DNA of 64,000 nt from Theropithecus gelada (lineage: Eukaryota > Chordata > Mammalia > Primates > Cercopithecidae). The DNA lies in assembly GCF_003255815.1 (NCBI RefSeq), contig NC_037680.1, positions 17,342,785 through 17,406,784 on the forward strand, written 5' to 3'. The notes beneath the pieces are model-generated. The model ran no database searches and had not been told where the DNA came from. It saw only the letters and a program-made list of their open reading frames with translations. The position numbers and the translations under genes are program-made. Shown here in pieces: positions 35,085 to 45,916 of this stretch (the stretch's first letter is position 1; each line of letters opens with the position of its first letter).

Positions 35085-36410
35085 ATAAAATGTACTTATT
35101 GTGTTACTATTGACGAACATTGAGGTAGCTTCCAGTTTGGGACTATTACTAATAGTGCCACTATGAATATTTTTGTACATATTGTTTAATGCACACATTT
35201 AACCATTTCTGTTGGGTATTTATTTACAAATGAAATTGCCAGGTCATATAGTCAGTTTTAGTTTATAACAGCCAAATAGTTGTTCTGCGAATTATATAAA
35301 TTCTGCATTTCCACCAAGGATTATAAATATTCTACCTTTCCTTGTTCCTGCCAGCACCAATATTGTTCAGGTTTTAAAGTGTTAGCCGTCCTGGTGGGTG
35401 TGTAGTGGTATTTCATTGAGGTTTTAGTGTATACCCCGTTAATCTCTAAAAAAATTTAGCACCTTTTCAGATATTTATTGGCCACATGTATATTCTCTTT
35501 TATAAAGTGTCTGTTATCCATGTTTTCCACATATATATCCAATTTTATTAATTACTTACTTTTGCTTTTTTTTTTTTTTTTTTTTTTTTTGCCAGAGTTT
35601 TGCTCTTGTTGCCCTGGCTAGAGGGCAGGGGCACAATTTCAGCTCACTGCAACCTCTGACTCCCAGTAAAGCCTTCCCAGCTTCAAGTGATTCTCCTGTC
35701 TCAGCCTCCCAAGTAGCTGGGATTACAGGTGCCCACCACCACACCCGGGTAATTTTTTGTATTTTCAGTAGAGACGGGATGTCACCATATTGGCCAGGCT
35801 GGTCTTGAACTCCTGACCTCAGGTGATCCACCCGCCTCGGCCTCCCAAAGTGTTGGGATTACAGACGTGAGCCACCGTGCCAGACCAATTACTTGCTTTT
35901 TCTAACTATTCAGTAGGAGTTCTTTATATATTCTATACTACTCTTCTTTTGTCAGAAAAATGTATTGTAGACATCTTCCTCACTGTAGCTTGAATTTTCA
36001 CTTAAGTGTCTTAATTTTAATGCAACTTGATGTATTCATACTTTTTGGTTAATCATTTTTCTGTGTGTCCCTTTGGGTGTTCTTTCACATTTATCTTCAT
36101 GCCCTATATGGAATTGATTCTTCACATATGCCATGATAGAGGGACCACCATTTCATTTTGTTCCACATGGATATCCAATTGGCCTAGCACCATTTGTTGA
36201 AAAAACCACTCTTCCCCACTGCACAGCAGCACTATCTTTCTCCTAAATCAAGGGACTAAATATCTGGAATCTCTTTATGTGTATATCTATTGAAAGAGTT
36301 ATTTTTATCACGCCAACTTCTCATTGTGTTTGCAATTTTGTCAATGATTCCATGTCTATTTATCTATCCTTTTCAAGTAACAGATTGGATTATATTCGAC
36401 ATCTGAAGTG
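35085..36410 (-). mobile_element. L1M ORF2 fragment interrupted by Alu
   Basis: Reversed old L1: 'gtgccactatgaatattttt', 'ccagcaccaatattgttcag', 'tcctggtgggtgtgtagtgg' on the left of the Alu. On the right, 'gttctttatatattctatac', 'ggatatccaattggcctagc' and 'accatttgttgaaaaaacca'. Continuous across the Alu at 35566-35886. Confidence 0.85.
35566..35886 (-). mobile_element. AluS-type inside L1
   Basis: T-rich tail then 'gccagagttttgctcttgtt' and, at the end, 'gagccaccgtgccagacc'. Duplication 'aattacttactttt' (35550-35563) and 'aattacttgctttt' (35887-35900), one mismatch. Confidence 0.95.
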
Positions 36411-36414
36411 TATA

Positions 36415-36610
36415 TTATTTATAAAACATCATTTATAAAACATTTCGATGTTTCATAAATATATTTTTTAATCTATCATTTATAAAACATATTGATATAT
36501 AGTATGATATATGATATATGATCGATTATGATACATGATTTATGAAATATTATATGATACATAAGTCAATATGTATTATTTATAAAACATATTGATATCT
36601 AGTATGGACT
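36415..36610. repeat. AT-rich palindromic tract with 100-bp-spaced repeat
   Basis: A 29-base unit ('atttataaaacatattgata' then ta/ct and 'tagtatg') occurs at 36478-36506 and 36578-36606 with one mismatch, exactly 100 bases apart. A 13-base-arm hairpin with a TTCG loop lies at 36431-36460. Confidence 0.85.
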
Positions 36611-36875
36611 TTATTTTTCTTCTCTGATTGTCTTGCCTATCTCTGCCCCTCATCAAAGGTTTTTGATAAGCAGAAGAAATGACTCTTGTGGGATCTTACC
36701 AGTCTTTTAGTATCATAAATATCTTAGCAATGGTCTGAAGGATGAATTGGTAATGACCAGAACACTAAGAAGAGTGATGATAAAAGTTTACTAGGATCTT
36801 GATATTAGAAGTGAAAATTAAAGGATGTGACAAAATATAATCAAGAGGACACATGCTTGATTGAATGTAGGAGGA
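36611..36875. other. Unassigned sequence
   Basis: Possibly a decayed L2 leader; not enough to call. Confidence 0.3.
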
Positions 36876-36879
36876 GACA

Positions 36880-37310
36880 GAAGAGGAGAAGTAAAGATAA
36901 CCGTAAGAGCTGAGGCCCAGATAGCTGAAGGACTGGTGAAAACGTTCATTGAAATAGGAAAGAGAAGACCAAGAGTTGGTTTGAGGAGTGGGGGAAAAGA
37001 CACGTTTAACAGAGAAGTGGAGTCTAAAGGACTTAAGGAACCATAGCTGCAAGTGTCCAGCAGGCAATTGGAATGGTGAATTCGTGGTTGAGAGATCAGG
37101 GCTACACACGGAGAATTGGGTTTACGTGAATATTGATATGTTGTAGATTAAATGTGAACTCAAAGGGAGAATACGTGGAGAGAGGATAGGGGAAGAAGGG
37201 ATAGTAGAAGACAGAGATTGAAAAAGCGACCCAAAGTAGAAAGATAAACAGTTGACAGAAGAAGAAGGGAAAGAAGAAGGGACAGAGCAAGGAGAGAGGA
37301 AGAGAAAGAA
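36880..37310 (-). mobile_element. L2 body fragment
   Basis: Reversed L2: 'gcccagatagctgaaggact', 'agttggtttgaggagtgggg', 'gtgtccagcaggcaattgga', 'gagagatcagggctacacac', 'gagaatacgtggagagagga'. Partly overlaps in L2 order with the end of the fragment at 33695-34610, so probably a separate copy. Confidence 0.65.
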
Positions 37311-37314
37311 AAAA

Positions 37315-38260
37315 TATTTAAATTTGAGTTAATAGAGAAGGGGCTAGCCATGTCTTTATTCCAATGCCAAATCCATGTACTGATTCAAGTATTCCACTAG
37401 AAAATTATTTTAGTGGGACATTCATGTGGCAGAGCCTCTGAAACTCTGCCTACCTCGTGCAGTGCTGTTCTGTGCCTAACTGCCACCTCCTTCTTAGCAG
37501 AAGAGCCGTGGGCTGATGGTAGAGTACGTTTTGGGCCCCTGTATTTTCCATCAATGTGTATGCATTTGAAATAACAGCAGGTGGTTGAGTACTAATTCCT
37601 AACATTATTACAGTGTTCTTCTGAAGAGGAATTAATGTATAAATTGATTGACTTGAGGATCAGAGAAAAGTATGTCACTCATTGTGGTAAATCATAAAAA
37701 ATAATGTCCTGTTTCCTAATTGCTTTCAAAATTTTTTATGCAGTTGCTTATCTTTTTTATTACATTTAGTTAAATTCTATAATGCTGATGATTCACAAAT
37801 AAAAAACATTAAATATTCCTGATGGCCTGTAGACAAGGTTAATTTACACCCTGGAAGCCAGATGAGGTGTTAACTATATTTAGGTTGCACTTCAGTGGTT
37901 TGAAAAGTAATTGTTTTACATTCCCAGAGCTTAAAAGGCACTTCCAAAAATAGAGTAGACTATCAAACACAAAGAGACAATAAAACACTTGAATTGTTGT
38001 CTTACCATTCCTTTCTATTCTATGATTTATCTAGCACCAGTCAAAATACTTTTCGCCAAATAAACAATAATGAAAGGTAATATTTTGGATAAAACTTTAT
38101 CATCATTGCTTAGAGTTTTGTAGCAACAGTTTTCTTGAGTCAACAACATTTAGAAAAAATAGAAAAAAATTCATTTTCTATTTTGGAAAACCCTAGTTAT
38201 AAATTTAAATATCTGAACCAGATTCAGCAGTCATGCCCATTCTTCTACAGTGCGTCAGAT
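37315..38260. other. Unassigned AT-rich sequence
   Basis: No repeat or gene recognised. Confidence 0.4.
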
Positions 38261-38264
38261 CCTT

Positions 38265-38777
38265 TGGGTTCAGGACATGCTACCCCAAAATATGACACCT
38301 TGACATTTGAGAAAACAGTAGAAGCAGGAAGATCACTCTCATCTTCCCCTCATCCCTTCTCCCCTGAAGAGGGCTATGAAAGTTAGCTGATCTTCCCCTG
38401 GTGTAGGTCGTAAAACCTTTATTCCAGAGGTACCCACCATGTACCTGGAGGAAAAGAATACCATCACTGAAGACACAGAAAAACAAAGAAGAGTCTGAAC
38501 ACACAGGTCTTGCCAAGTTCCTTCCAGTGTATTACCATTGGATCATGCCCCCTTCTGCTGTTCAAACTTCGGCATGACTATCCTCCTTCATCAAGCTTAC
38601 CACAAAAATATACAGTTTTCTCTCTTTCTTTGTGTCTTCATTTCTGAAGACTCCTGTGTCATGTAAAACTTCTATTTAATAAATTTGTATGCTTTTCTTT
38701 TATTAATTTGTCTTTATTATAGGGGTCTCAGTCATGAACCTGTGATGGGTAAAGAAAAAAATTCCATCTTCCCTACA
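38265..38777 (+). mobile_element. ERV solo LTR (ERV1-like, family unnamed)
   Basis: About 513 bases from 'tgggttcaggacatgctacc' to 'catcttccctaca'. LTR features: a polyadenylation signal in 'ctatttaataaatttgtatg' near 38670, followed by 'ggggtctcagtcatgaacct', typical of an ERV R/U5. I recognise the text as a dispersed LTR but do not name the family. No clear flanking duplication and no internal region. Confidence 0.65.
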
Positions 38778-38954
38778 GGAAAAATAAGCTGAAGGTAAGT
38801 AGTGACAACTTTTTGAGTGGCTTATACAAAAAAAGGCATTCCTTAACTTGGACACTGGAGGACAAATTTAAGCCAACAAATAAGTCCCTGATCAGCATTT
38901 TGCTCCCCTCCCCTTTTTACTAAGAATAACCTTGTCAAGAATATCAATAAGTGA

Positions 38955-39258
38955 GGCTGGACCTAGTGGCTTACAGCTGTAATCTCAGCAATTTAGGAGT
39001 CTGAGGCCAGAGGACTGCTTTAGCCCAAGAGTTTGAGACCCCCTGGGCAACATAGCAAGATCCCCTCTCCACAAAAAATACAAGAATTAGCTGTCCGTGG
39101 TGGCAAGTGCTTGTGGTCCCAGCTACTTGGGAGTCTGAGGCAAGAGGATCGCTTGAACCCAGGAGGTCCAGGTTGCAGTGAGCCATGACTGTACCACCAC
39201 ACTCCAGCCCGGGAGACAGAGTGAGACCCTGTCTCCAAAAAATAATAATGATAATAAT
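38955..39258 (+). mobile_element. AluJ-type
   Basis: Starts 'ggctggacctagtggcttac'. Linker 'caaaaaatacaagaattagc', tail (AAT)n. Short duplication aataagtga at 38946-38954 and 39259-39267. Confidence 0.93.
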
Positions 39259-39267
39259 AATAAGTGA

Positions 39268-39840
39268 ACATGCCACATTAACTTTCTGTGACACACTCAC
39301 ATTATACTTGTCCAGAGTTGCTGTATCATGACTGATAGCTTGATTACTAGAGCAATTGTCTCGTGAGTCATTTATTATGGTATCTACTAGCCAAGGTATT
39401 TCTACATAGTTTAATAGTTTTCAAGAACAAAAAAATTGGAGTGTAGCAATAAAAATTATATTACAAAAGCAAAATAAAATAATTCTCTGAAGAATAAACC
39501 CAGAATTATTTTGGCACTAAAATGCTTATTGTTCCTTTGTCTTAAGAGAGGTTTTTCACTCATAAAACCTCAAATAACATGTGTTGTTATCTTTGTGCTT
39601 TTGAAATAATAAAAGTGGTAAAAGTCTTTGCTTGCCTTTCACAGTTATTTAAAAATGTATGTGTGTGAAGGGGAGTGGTGTTATGTGCTTAATTTATTTT
39701 TCTGTAGTTACCTTGATTAATAAAAGTCAAATATATTCAAGTGAGTCTTTCATATTTCAATATTAATTGTTTACAAAAATAATAATTAACTTTTTAATAG
39801 AGATGCTTGATCACAATCTAAGAGACACTTTGGAAAAGTA
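39268..39840. other. Unassigned AT-rich sequence
   Basis: No repeat or gene recognised. Confidence 0.4.
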
Positions 39841-39851
39841 TCTCAAAAGTC

Positions 39852-40194
39852 TGTGTTTTTTTTTTTCTTTTCTTTTCTTGTTTTTTTTTTTTTTTTTTTT
39901 GTTTTTTTTTTTTTGAGATGGAGTTTTGTTCTTGTTGCCCAGGCTGGAGTGCAATGGCGTGATCTTGGCTCACTGCAACCTCCACCTCCCGGGATAAGCA
40001 ATTCTCCAGCCTCAGCCTCCTGAGTAGCTGGGATCACAGGCGCCCACCACCACAATTGGCTAATTTTTGTATTTTTAGTAGAGATAGGGTTTTACTATGT
40101 TGGCCAGGCTGGTCTCGAACTCCTGACCTCAGGTGATCCACCGGCCTCAGCCTCCCAAAGTGCTGGGATTATAGGCGTGAGCCACCGCACCCAG
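39852..40194 (-). mobile_element. AluS-type with long T-rich tail
   Basis: T-rich tail 39855-39914, then 'gagatggagttttgttcttg', ending 'gccaccgcacccag'. Duplication caaaagtctgt (39844-39854) and caaaagtttgt (40195-40205). Confidence 0.95.
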
Positions 40195-40205
40195 CAAAAG
40201 TTTGT

Positions 40206-40885
40206 TTTTCTAGCCAGGGAATTAATCCTGAAAAAAATTCACAGCCCAGTTAGCATCACTCGTGACTTTATAGAATCTTCTATGTTTTCAGGAATGCAAC
40301 AGCTTGAGTTAGATGAAAATTAAAATTTTGAGGTTGAATTCAGTGTACTTGAACACTGTGTAAATTCACTGAGCTCAGGCAACATTTGTTTACTTGAGAA
40401 CTTTTCAATAAAGTCCTTACAATACGCTTATGGCTCCAAATAAGCTGTGAAAATCACAAATTCTAAAACTATGAATATCTTTTTGTGAAGTGGCACACTG
40501 AAATTAACACTACACTTTTTGAATAAAAGGCCAAGGTAGAAATGTCTCCAATTTTCTTGGCTAAGGAAATGCAGCTGAAGCTTTGTCTATCGTGTTGCTG
40601 GGTAGCAATTTCTTAAGGTAGTAAAAGAGTAACTTCCAGTCAAAGACAGAAAAAGTCATTCATGTTGAGCATGCTGGGAAAAGTCTTCCACTTCATTCTT
40701 CACTTTAACTTAAGAAACACCTGTCATGTTTCCTAATACTGCCTATTAGACTTTTCCTTGCTCTCCCTGAGAACACAAACTACATATTATTTTCAAATAA
40801 AGTATATCCCACCTGAGCTGTTTCCAACCCCCATTAATCTCTTAGAGAGCAGATATGAAAGTGAAAGACCTTTGTTATTTACTGA
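40206..40885. other. Unassigned sequence
   Basis: No repeat or gene recognised. Confidence 0.4.
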
Positions 40886-40887
40886 TG

Positions 40888-41000
40888 ATCATAATAATGA
40901 CTAGCATGCATTACACGCTTACTATATGTCGAGCACAGCAGTAGCTCTTTGCCTATATTATTTTATTTAATCCTCACACAATACAACAAGTCGATTCCAT
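40888..41000 (-). mobile_element. MIR fragment
   Basis: 'atgactagcatgcattacac', 'gcttactatatgtcgagcac', 'ttatttaatcctcacacaat' match reversed MIR. Confidence 0.75.
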
Positions 41001-41004
41001 ATTT

Positions 41005-42165
41005 CATCATCTCTAGGAGGTCATCAGTGCATTATAATATTTTTAAATACACAAATTGAAAAAGGGGGAAAACACCATAAACTATAATGTAATCTTTTCT
41101 TGTCACTTCAAATTTTTATTCTATACTTGTTGAAAGAGTTCTTGTATCAAAGCAGTCTCTCCTTGCTTTGTAATTTTTCTCATCTATCTCAAGGGAGTTG
41201 CAATTTCTTCTGCCTTTGGTTCTATGGCTTGTTGTGATAAGCAATCCTTCTGCTGCGCCTCAGTAAAAAACATATAACCCAATTTCAGCTACTTGTGGGT
41301 ATGTTTCTTTCTTGGACGTCATAAAAACACTTGCTTTTTTCTTTGCAAGACAATCTGGCATAATGATTATTTTTCTAATGATGAATATTTGCTTCATGAA
41401 TATCAAATCTAAACACCACTCCTCTGTTTTTGCATATACGTTAACTTTTTGTCTTAAAGCCAAATGTATTGTTGAATTTATCTGAAGCCAATTTAAATGG
41501 CAAACTAATTCAGCACGTGCAGTAATGCAAATGCTCATAACTCAGGTGAGATAACGCTGACCAGTGATGACCAAGTGCATGTGTGATCAGGTGAAGCCAA
41601 GTACATTTCCACTACCACATGTACAATAGTGACCATAAATCTCCACTGACTGTATGAGATGTGAAAATGTAAAATATTGCGTTCCTTGGAATCTGTGCAA
41701 TCTGGTGTATTCAAAACATTTTACAATTGTTAAGAAGCTGAGACAAAAATGTTATACAAGAAATCTGACACTCAATTGCACTCTCTAAATTGCTACATTT
41801 ACACTAGTTTTAGGAAAATGAAGAAAATAGATCCATTCCCTTATCTTTAACTTTGCTATAATGAACTAAAGTTGGAACTCAATATAACTTCCACTTCAGG
41901 TCTGTGGATTTAACTTCAAACCTTTGCTGCTGCTGCTGCTTCTTGTGCTTTTATTAAATAATGACACCAGTCTTAGTACTCTGCATAAAGGGTAATGGTT
42001 TCAGGCTCGAGAGTTTATGATCTAAATTAGATAGGATAAAACCAGGAAAAGAGATGAGAAGAGACTGTGAGGAGCTGGTGTTGGTTTCAATTTGTTTCAT
42101 TTTCACAGTGTCAATTTTCTTAATGCTTCCTCAGTTCACACTTCACATCTCTTTTGTCCCAATAA
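41005..42165. other. Unassigned sequence
   Basis: No recognised feature apart from a (CTG)5 run at about 41925-41940. Confidence 0.4.
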
Positions 42166-42169
42166 TTTC

Positions 42170-42300
42170 TGAGATGCGTCAAGCAGTTAGTATGTTCCCT
42201 TTGTTACAAGTGAAGAAATCTGAGAAGTCTATCCCTACTCACACAGCTAGTAAGAGGAAGAGATATATGGTTCTAGCTCTCAGACTATCCCTGTATTCAG
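42170..42300 (-). mobile_element. Possible MIR fragment
   Basis: 'acaagtgaagaaatctgaga' and 'tcacacagctagtaagagga' fit reversed MIR; diverged. Confidence 0.5.
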
Positions 42301-42454
42301 GACCATGTTCAAGAAAATTATAATCTTGTTGTTATATTTAATAAATGGATGAATACAATGTATCTGATCACACATAAAGTCTTCTGCGAGAGAAGAATTT
42401 GACCACAAACCGGATTTCAAACATTTGCCTTGAATTTAGTGAAAATGCAGCAAG

Positions 42455-42640
42455 ATGAGATGGTTTGGAGCATGTGCTCTGTAGTCAGCCTGTCTTGGTC
42501 CATATGCTGGCTCTGCCACTAACCAGCTTCACAAGCTTGGTCAAGTTATTGAACACCTCTATGCCTCTGTTTTATTATCTATAAAGCGGAGATAATAATA
42601 GCAACACATAAGAGAAAATAAAAGGCTAAAATTATATCAA
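42455..42640 (+). mobile_element. MIR
   Basis: 'gtttggagcatgtgctctgt', 'ctggctctgccactaaccag', 'cttggtcaagttattgaaca', 'ctataaagcggagataataa' follow MIR forward including the tRNA-like head. Confidence 0.85.
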
Positions 42641-42644
42641 TAAG

Positions 42645-44160
42645 ATTTTGTATAGAGTTGAAAGAATGATGTTTAAAATAGACAAATTCTGAGAAATATG
42701 TTATTAAGGAAAAAGAGGAAAATATGAAATAGAAACTTAGAAATGATGAGTAAAGAAATTTTGAGGAAAAGAGAAGATACTCTTTATTGTGATTTTAAAC
42801 TTGAATTGACTACCCATTCACCGTGAATTTTTATATAAGCTATTTTTCACCTACATATATCTCTAATCTTTCTAGGGCCCCTCAAAGAGTTATCACTTTC
42901 CAGATACCTTCTTTAGCTCTCTGAATAATTATTTTGTTTAAATTTCCAGAAACATATCCACATATAATTTCCATAGTCCCAGTGCTATTTGTTTATGTGC
43001 CTCAGCAAGTACATCTGATAAATGCACATTTTCTTTCCTGAAACCAGGCTGGCTTCTTGGTATTTGTGAAAACACTCGGGAGATAAACTGAGCAAATGAA
43101 TGCCCTTTGAATTTCTAGTCTTTTAGTAATGGAGATAGTTACCACCCCTTTTCAGGACTTTTAAAAAGCATGCCCACATGAAAGTAGCTTATGGAAAAGT
43201 AATATCTCATTTGTGATGATGTTAGAGTTCTCCAAAAGGGTAATGGTGAAGAATAATTGTACAGCCGAGGTGAAATATGTTAATTCAACAAGAAGTTTGT
43301 TTTTCCAATAGGAAAATCTAGGCTTATTATATATCACAACGTCATATAACTACAGCTACTGCACAACACACTCTTCACAGTAATGCAGGGTGGAAGGATA
43401 GTGAATAATCTCAAGCATTAGGAAATAATGCTTTCATTTGTGGCGGACCATGGTAGCGCTAGCTTGTCTTTCATATTTCCTTTCTTTGAATAACAGAACC
43501 TCTTCTCTACTCCCCATGATTCGAAGGGTTTTCAGTCAGGTATCCCTTCCTTCCAGCCACCATATACACAATCACAGGAACAGTAAGAACATGATGGAGG
43601 ATCATCCAACCAGAGGGCCCTTTCCCGCAGTCTGCAGTGGTTCAGGAATAGGAACAGGACCCAGGTCAGGCCAATCAGAGTCCTTCTTGGGAAATTTCGA
43701 CTCAAGCTAAAGGAAAGATTCTATTTTTTGTGTGTTATAGTGTTAGAAGGATACAAGCTGAAGCTCCTTGTGGCCATATTAAGGTTTTGAGAGGAAAGCT
43801 ATCTGGTGTAGAAGAGACTAAGGTGCAAAGGGAAGCAAAGTCAAACAAGGATGAGAACATGTGACATCTCCAAAGGACACCATTAACCTTGTACTACCTT
43901 GCACCCTTGGCATGCTTTTCCCCTTGAATACTGTAAGAACAATGCTCCCTGGGGTGGTCATAGAGAAGAGGAAAAAAACATCCAGGTCATTTTGAATACC
44001 TAGTTCCAGTCTTTTATAAGCAAGTTTCTACAGCTTGTCCTTCAAGCTTATAAAATACCCAATATCCTGTCCAGTTTTAGCAGCCAATTAATTCTACTTC
44101 CCTTTTTAGATATTTGACTTGAACTTCCTTCACTTGCAACTGAAAGGGCACTGAATAGTG
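42645..44160. other. Unassigned sequence
   Basis: The segment at about 43590-43720 ('ccaggtcaggccaatcagag') resembles an ancient dispersed repeat of unknown family. The frame 43438-43710 crosses it and is not a credible gene. Confidence 0.35.
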
Positions 44161-44169
44161 CAAACTTTC

Positions 44170-44275
44170 TATAACTTTACAAAGTGCTCTCATACAGATA
44201 ATTTCATTTCACACACAGAGTTATGGTGTCTGTTTTATGGATGAGAAAACAAAGAGGTTAAGAATTTTTCTGCCT
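44170..44275 (-). mobile_element. Possible MIR fragment
   Basis: 'aaagtgctctcatacagata', 'tgttttatggatgagaaaac' fit reversed MIR. Confidence 0.5.
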
Positions 44276-44283
44276 CTATCGTT

Positions 44284-44365
44284 TTTTTTTAATAGAAAGA
44301 AAAAGAGGGAAAAAGGATTTTTTTTTATAGAATTTTTTTAATAGAAAGAAAAAGAGGGAAAAAGG
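44284..44365. repeat. Short tandem duplication, period 49
   Basis: The 33-base unit ('tttttttaatagaaagaaaa' then 'agagggaaaaagg') at 44284-44316 recurs at 44333-44365, separated by a T-rich spacer. Confidence 0.9.
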
Positions 44366-44594
44366 TGAGAATTATATCTGGGATTTTTTCCATGTAGGTT
44401 CATTGAGTTTTCCTCCAGGGTATACTATGCCACATCTTTTCATCTCCAAATTCAGGTCAGATTTAGGAGAACATTCCTTGATCCTCACTAACTCACTGCT
44501 GATTCCAGCTAAGTGCTCTTCATTCCTCCCGCCCACACTCTAGCCTGGAGAGAAGCTTGCTGTTGAACCGCAATTGTATTTACCAATGCTTTCT

Positions 44595-44835
44595 AATAGT
44601 TAATATTTATTAACACTTACTATCTCCCAGGCACTGCTCTAAGCACTGAATTTGTATTAACTCGTTTAATCCTCAATAAGTATTTGTAAGATAGGTATGA
44701 AAATTATTTCTACTTAATGCATCAGAAAAAAGAGGCACAGAGGATTTTGTAACTTGCCTAGGTCACAATGCTAGGTAAGTGGAAAGTGGATTGGAACAGA
44801 GAAAATCACACTTCAGAGTCTGTGCCTTTGCCTAT
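44595..44835 (-). mobile_element. MIR
   Basis: 'tagttaatatttattaacac', 'aggcactgctctaagcactg', 'tattaactcgtttaatcctc', 'aacttgcctaggtcacaatg', 'cacttcagagtctgtgcctt' cover most of MIR in reverse. Confidence 0.92.
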
Positions 44836-44839
44836 ATGG

Positions 44840-45565
44840 TGATCACATTTTGTTCAGATGGTCTGCCTTAGACTCCTGAATATATTTTATATCACCTGCA
44901 CACATGAGTACCCTTTTTAATTCCCACTCTTACATTTTGGGTATTTCCTATCCCATCATTTTTGTAGCCTGAGTGCATATGGGAGCTGATTGCTCCTCCT
45001 TTTTTTTTTTCCCTCCTTGGCTCAGTCTTCCTCTTTATATGACTAAAAATAAACTAATACTCATTGCATATGCCCACATATTTGCAGCACTTGCTTCCAC
45101 AAGCTGACAATAGGAGAAGAATGGGCCAAATCTGAGCTGACTATGTACTGAACTAACATTGCATAACAGAGACTACCCAGGGCACCCACAAGTAACAAAA
45201 CTATTTTTAATATTTACTTCTCCTTTCTTCCTGTTGGCCTTCTAATAATATGAAGTACCACCCAAAATAAACTATTCTCTTTCTGAAAATTGTGAGGCTA
45301 GTTATCTGGTTTTGCTCACTGTATTGGGTAAGTTGCACTATATATGAAAATAATTCAAGCATCAAAAATAAATTTTGGTAAACTTAAAAAGCTAATTTAC
45401 TTGGGTGATACAAGATGCTGACAGAATAAAAGGGAAGCTGGAAAAGTGGGCTTTAAGACAGAACAGGAAGGACCACAAAGCAAGAGAACTTGATGACCCA
45501 ACCGTCTCCTGGGTCCAAATGCTAGAATTAATGAGTTCCAAATATTTTGTTTTGTGACTTAGTCA
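44840..45565. other. Unassigned sequence
   Basis: No repeat or gene recognised; T run at 45000-45011. Confidence 0.4.
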
Positions 45566-45584
45566 GCTCAAGATTCTAGGCAAG

Positions 45585-45902
45585 GACGGGCACAGTGGCT
45601 CACGCCTGTAATCTCAGCACTCTGGGAGGCTGAGGCGGGTGGATTGCCTGAGGTCAGGAGTTGGAGACCAGTCTGGCCAGCATGGTGAAACCCCGTCTTC
45701 ACTAAAAATACAAAAAAAAAAAAAAACTAGCCGGGCATGGTGGCGGGTGCTTGCAATCCCAGCTACTCGGGAGGCTGAAGCAGGGGAATTTCTTGAAATA
45801 GGAGGTGGAGATTGCAGTGAGCCAAGATCGCACCATTGCACTCCAGCTTGGGCAACAGAGTGAGATTCCATCTCAAAAAAAAAAAAAAAAAGAGAGAGAG
45901 AG
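45585..45902 (+). mobile_element. AluS-type with 14-bp TSD
   Basis: Starts 'gacgggcacagtggctcacg'. A14 linker expansion at 45713-45726, A-tail followed by (GA)n. Duplication agattctaggcaag at 45571-45584 and 45903-45916, exact. Confidence 0.96.
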
Positions 45903-45916
45903 AGATTCTAGGCAAG

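Noticed and set aside
42455..42640. tRNA-like A/B box sequence
   Set aside because: This is the tRNA-derived head of MIR, not a tRNA gene; there is no cloverleaf with anticodon arm.
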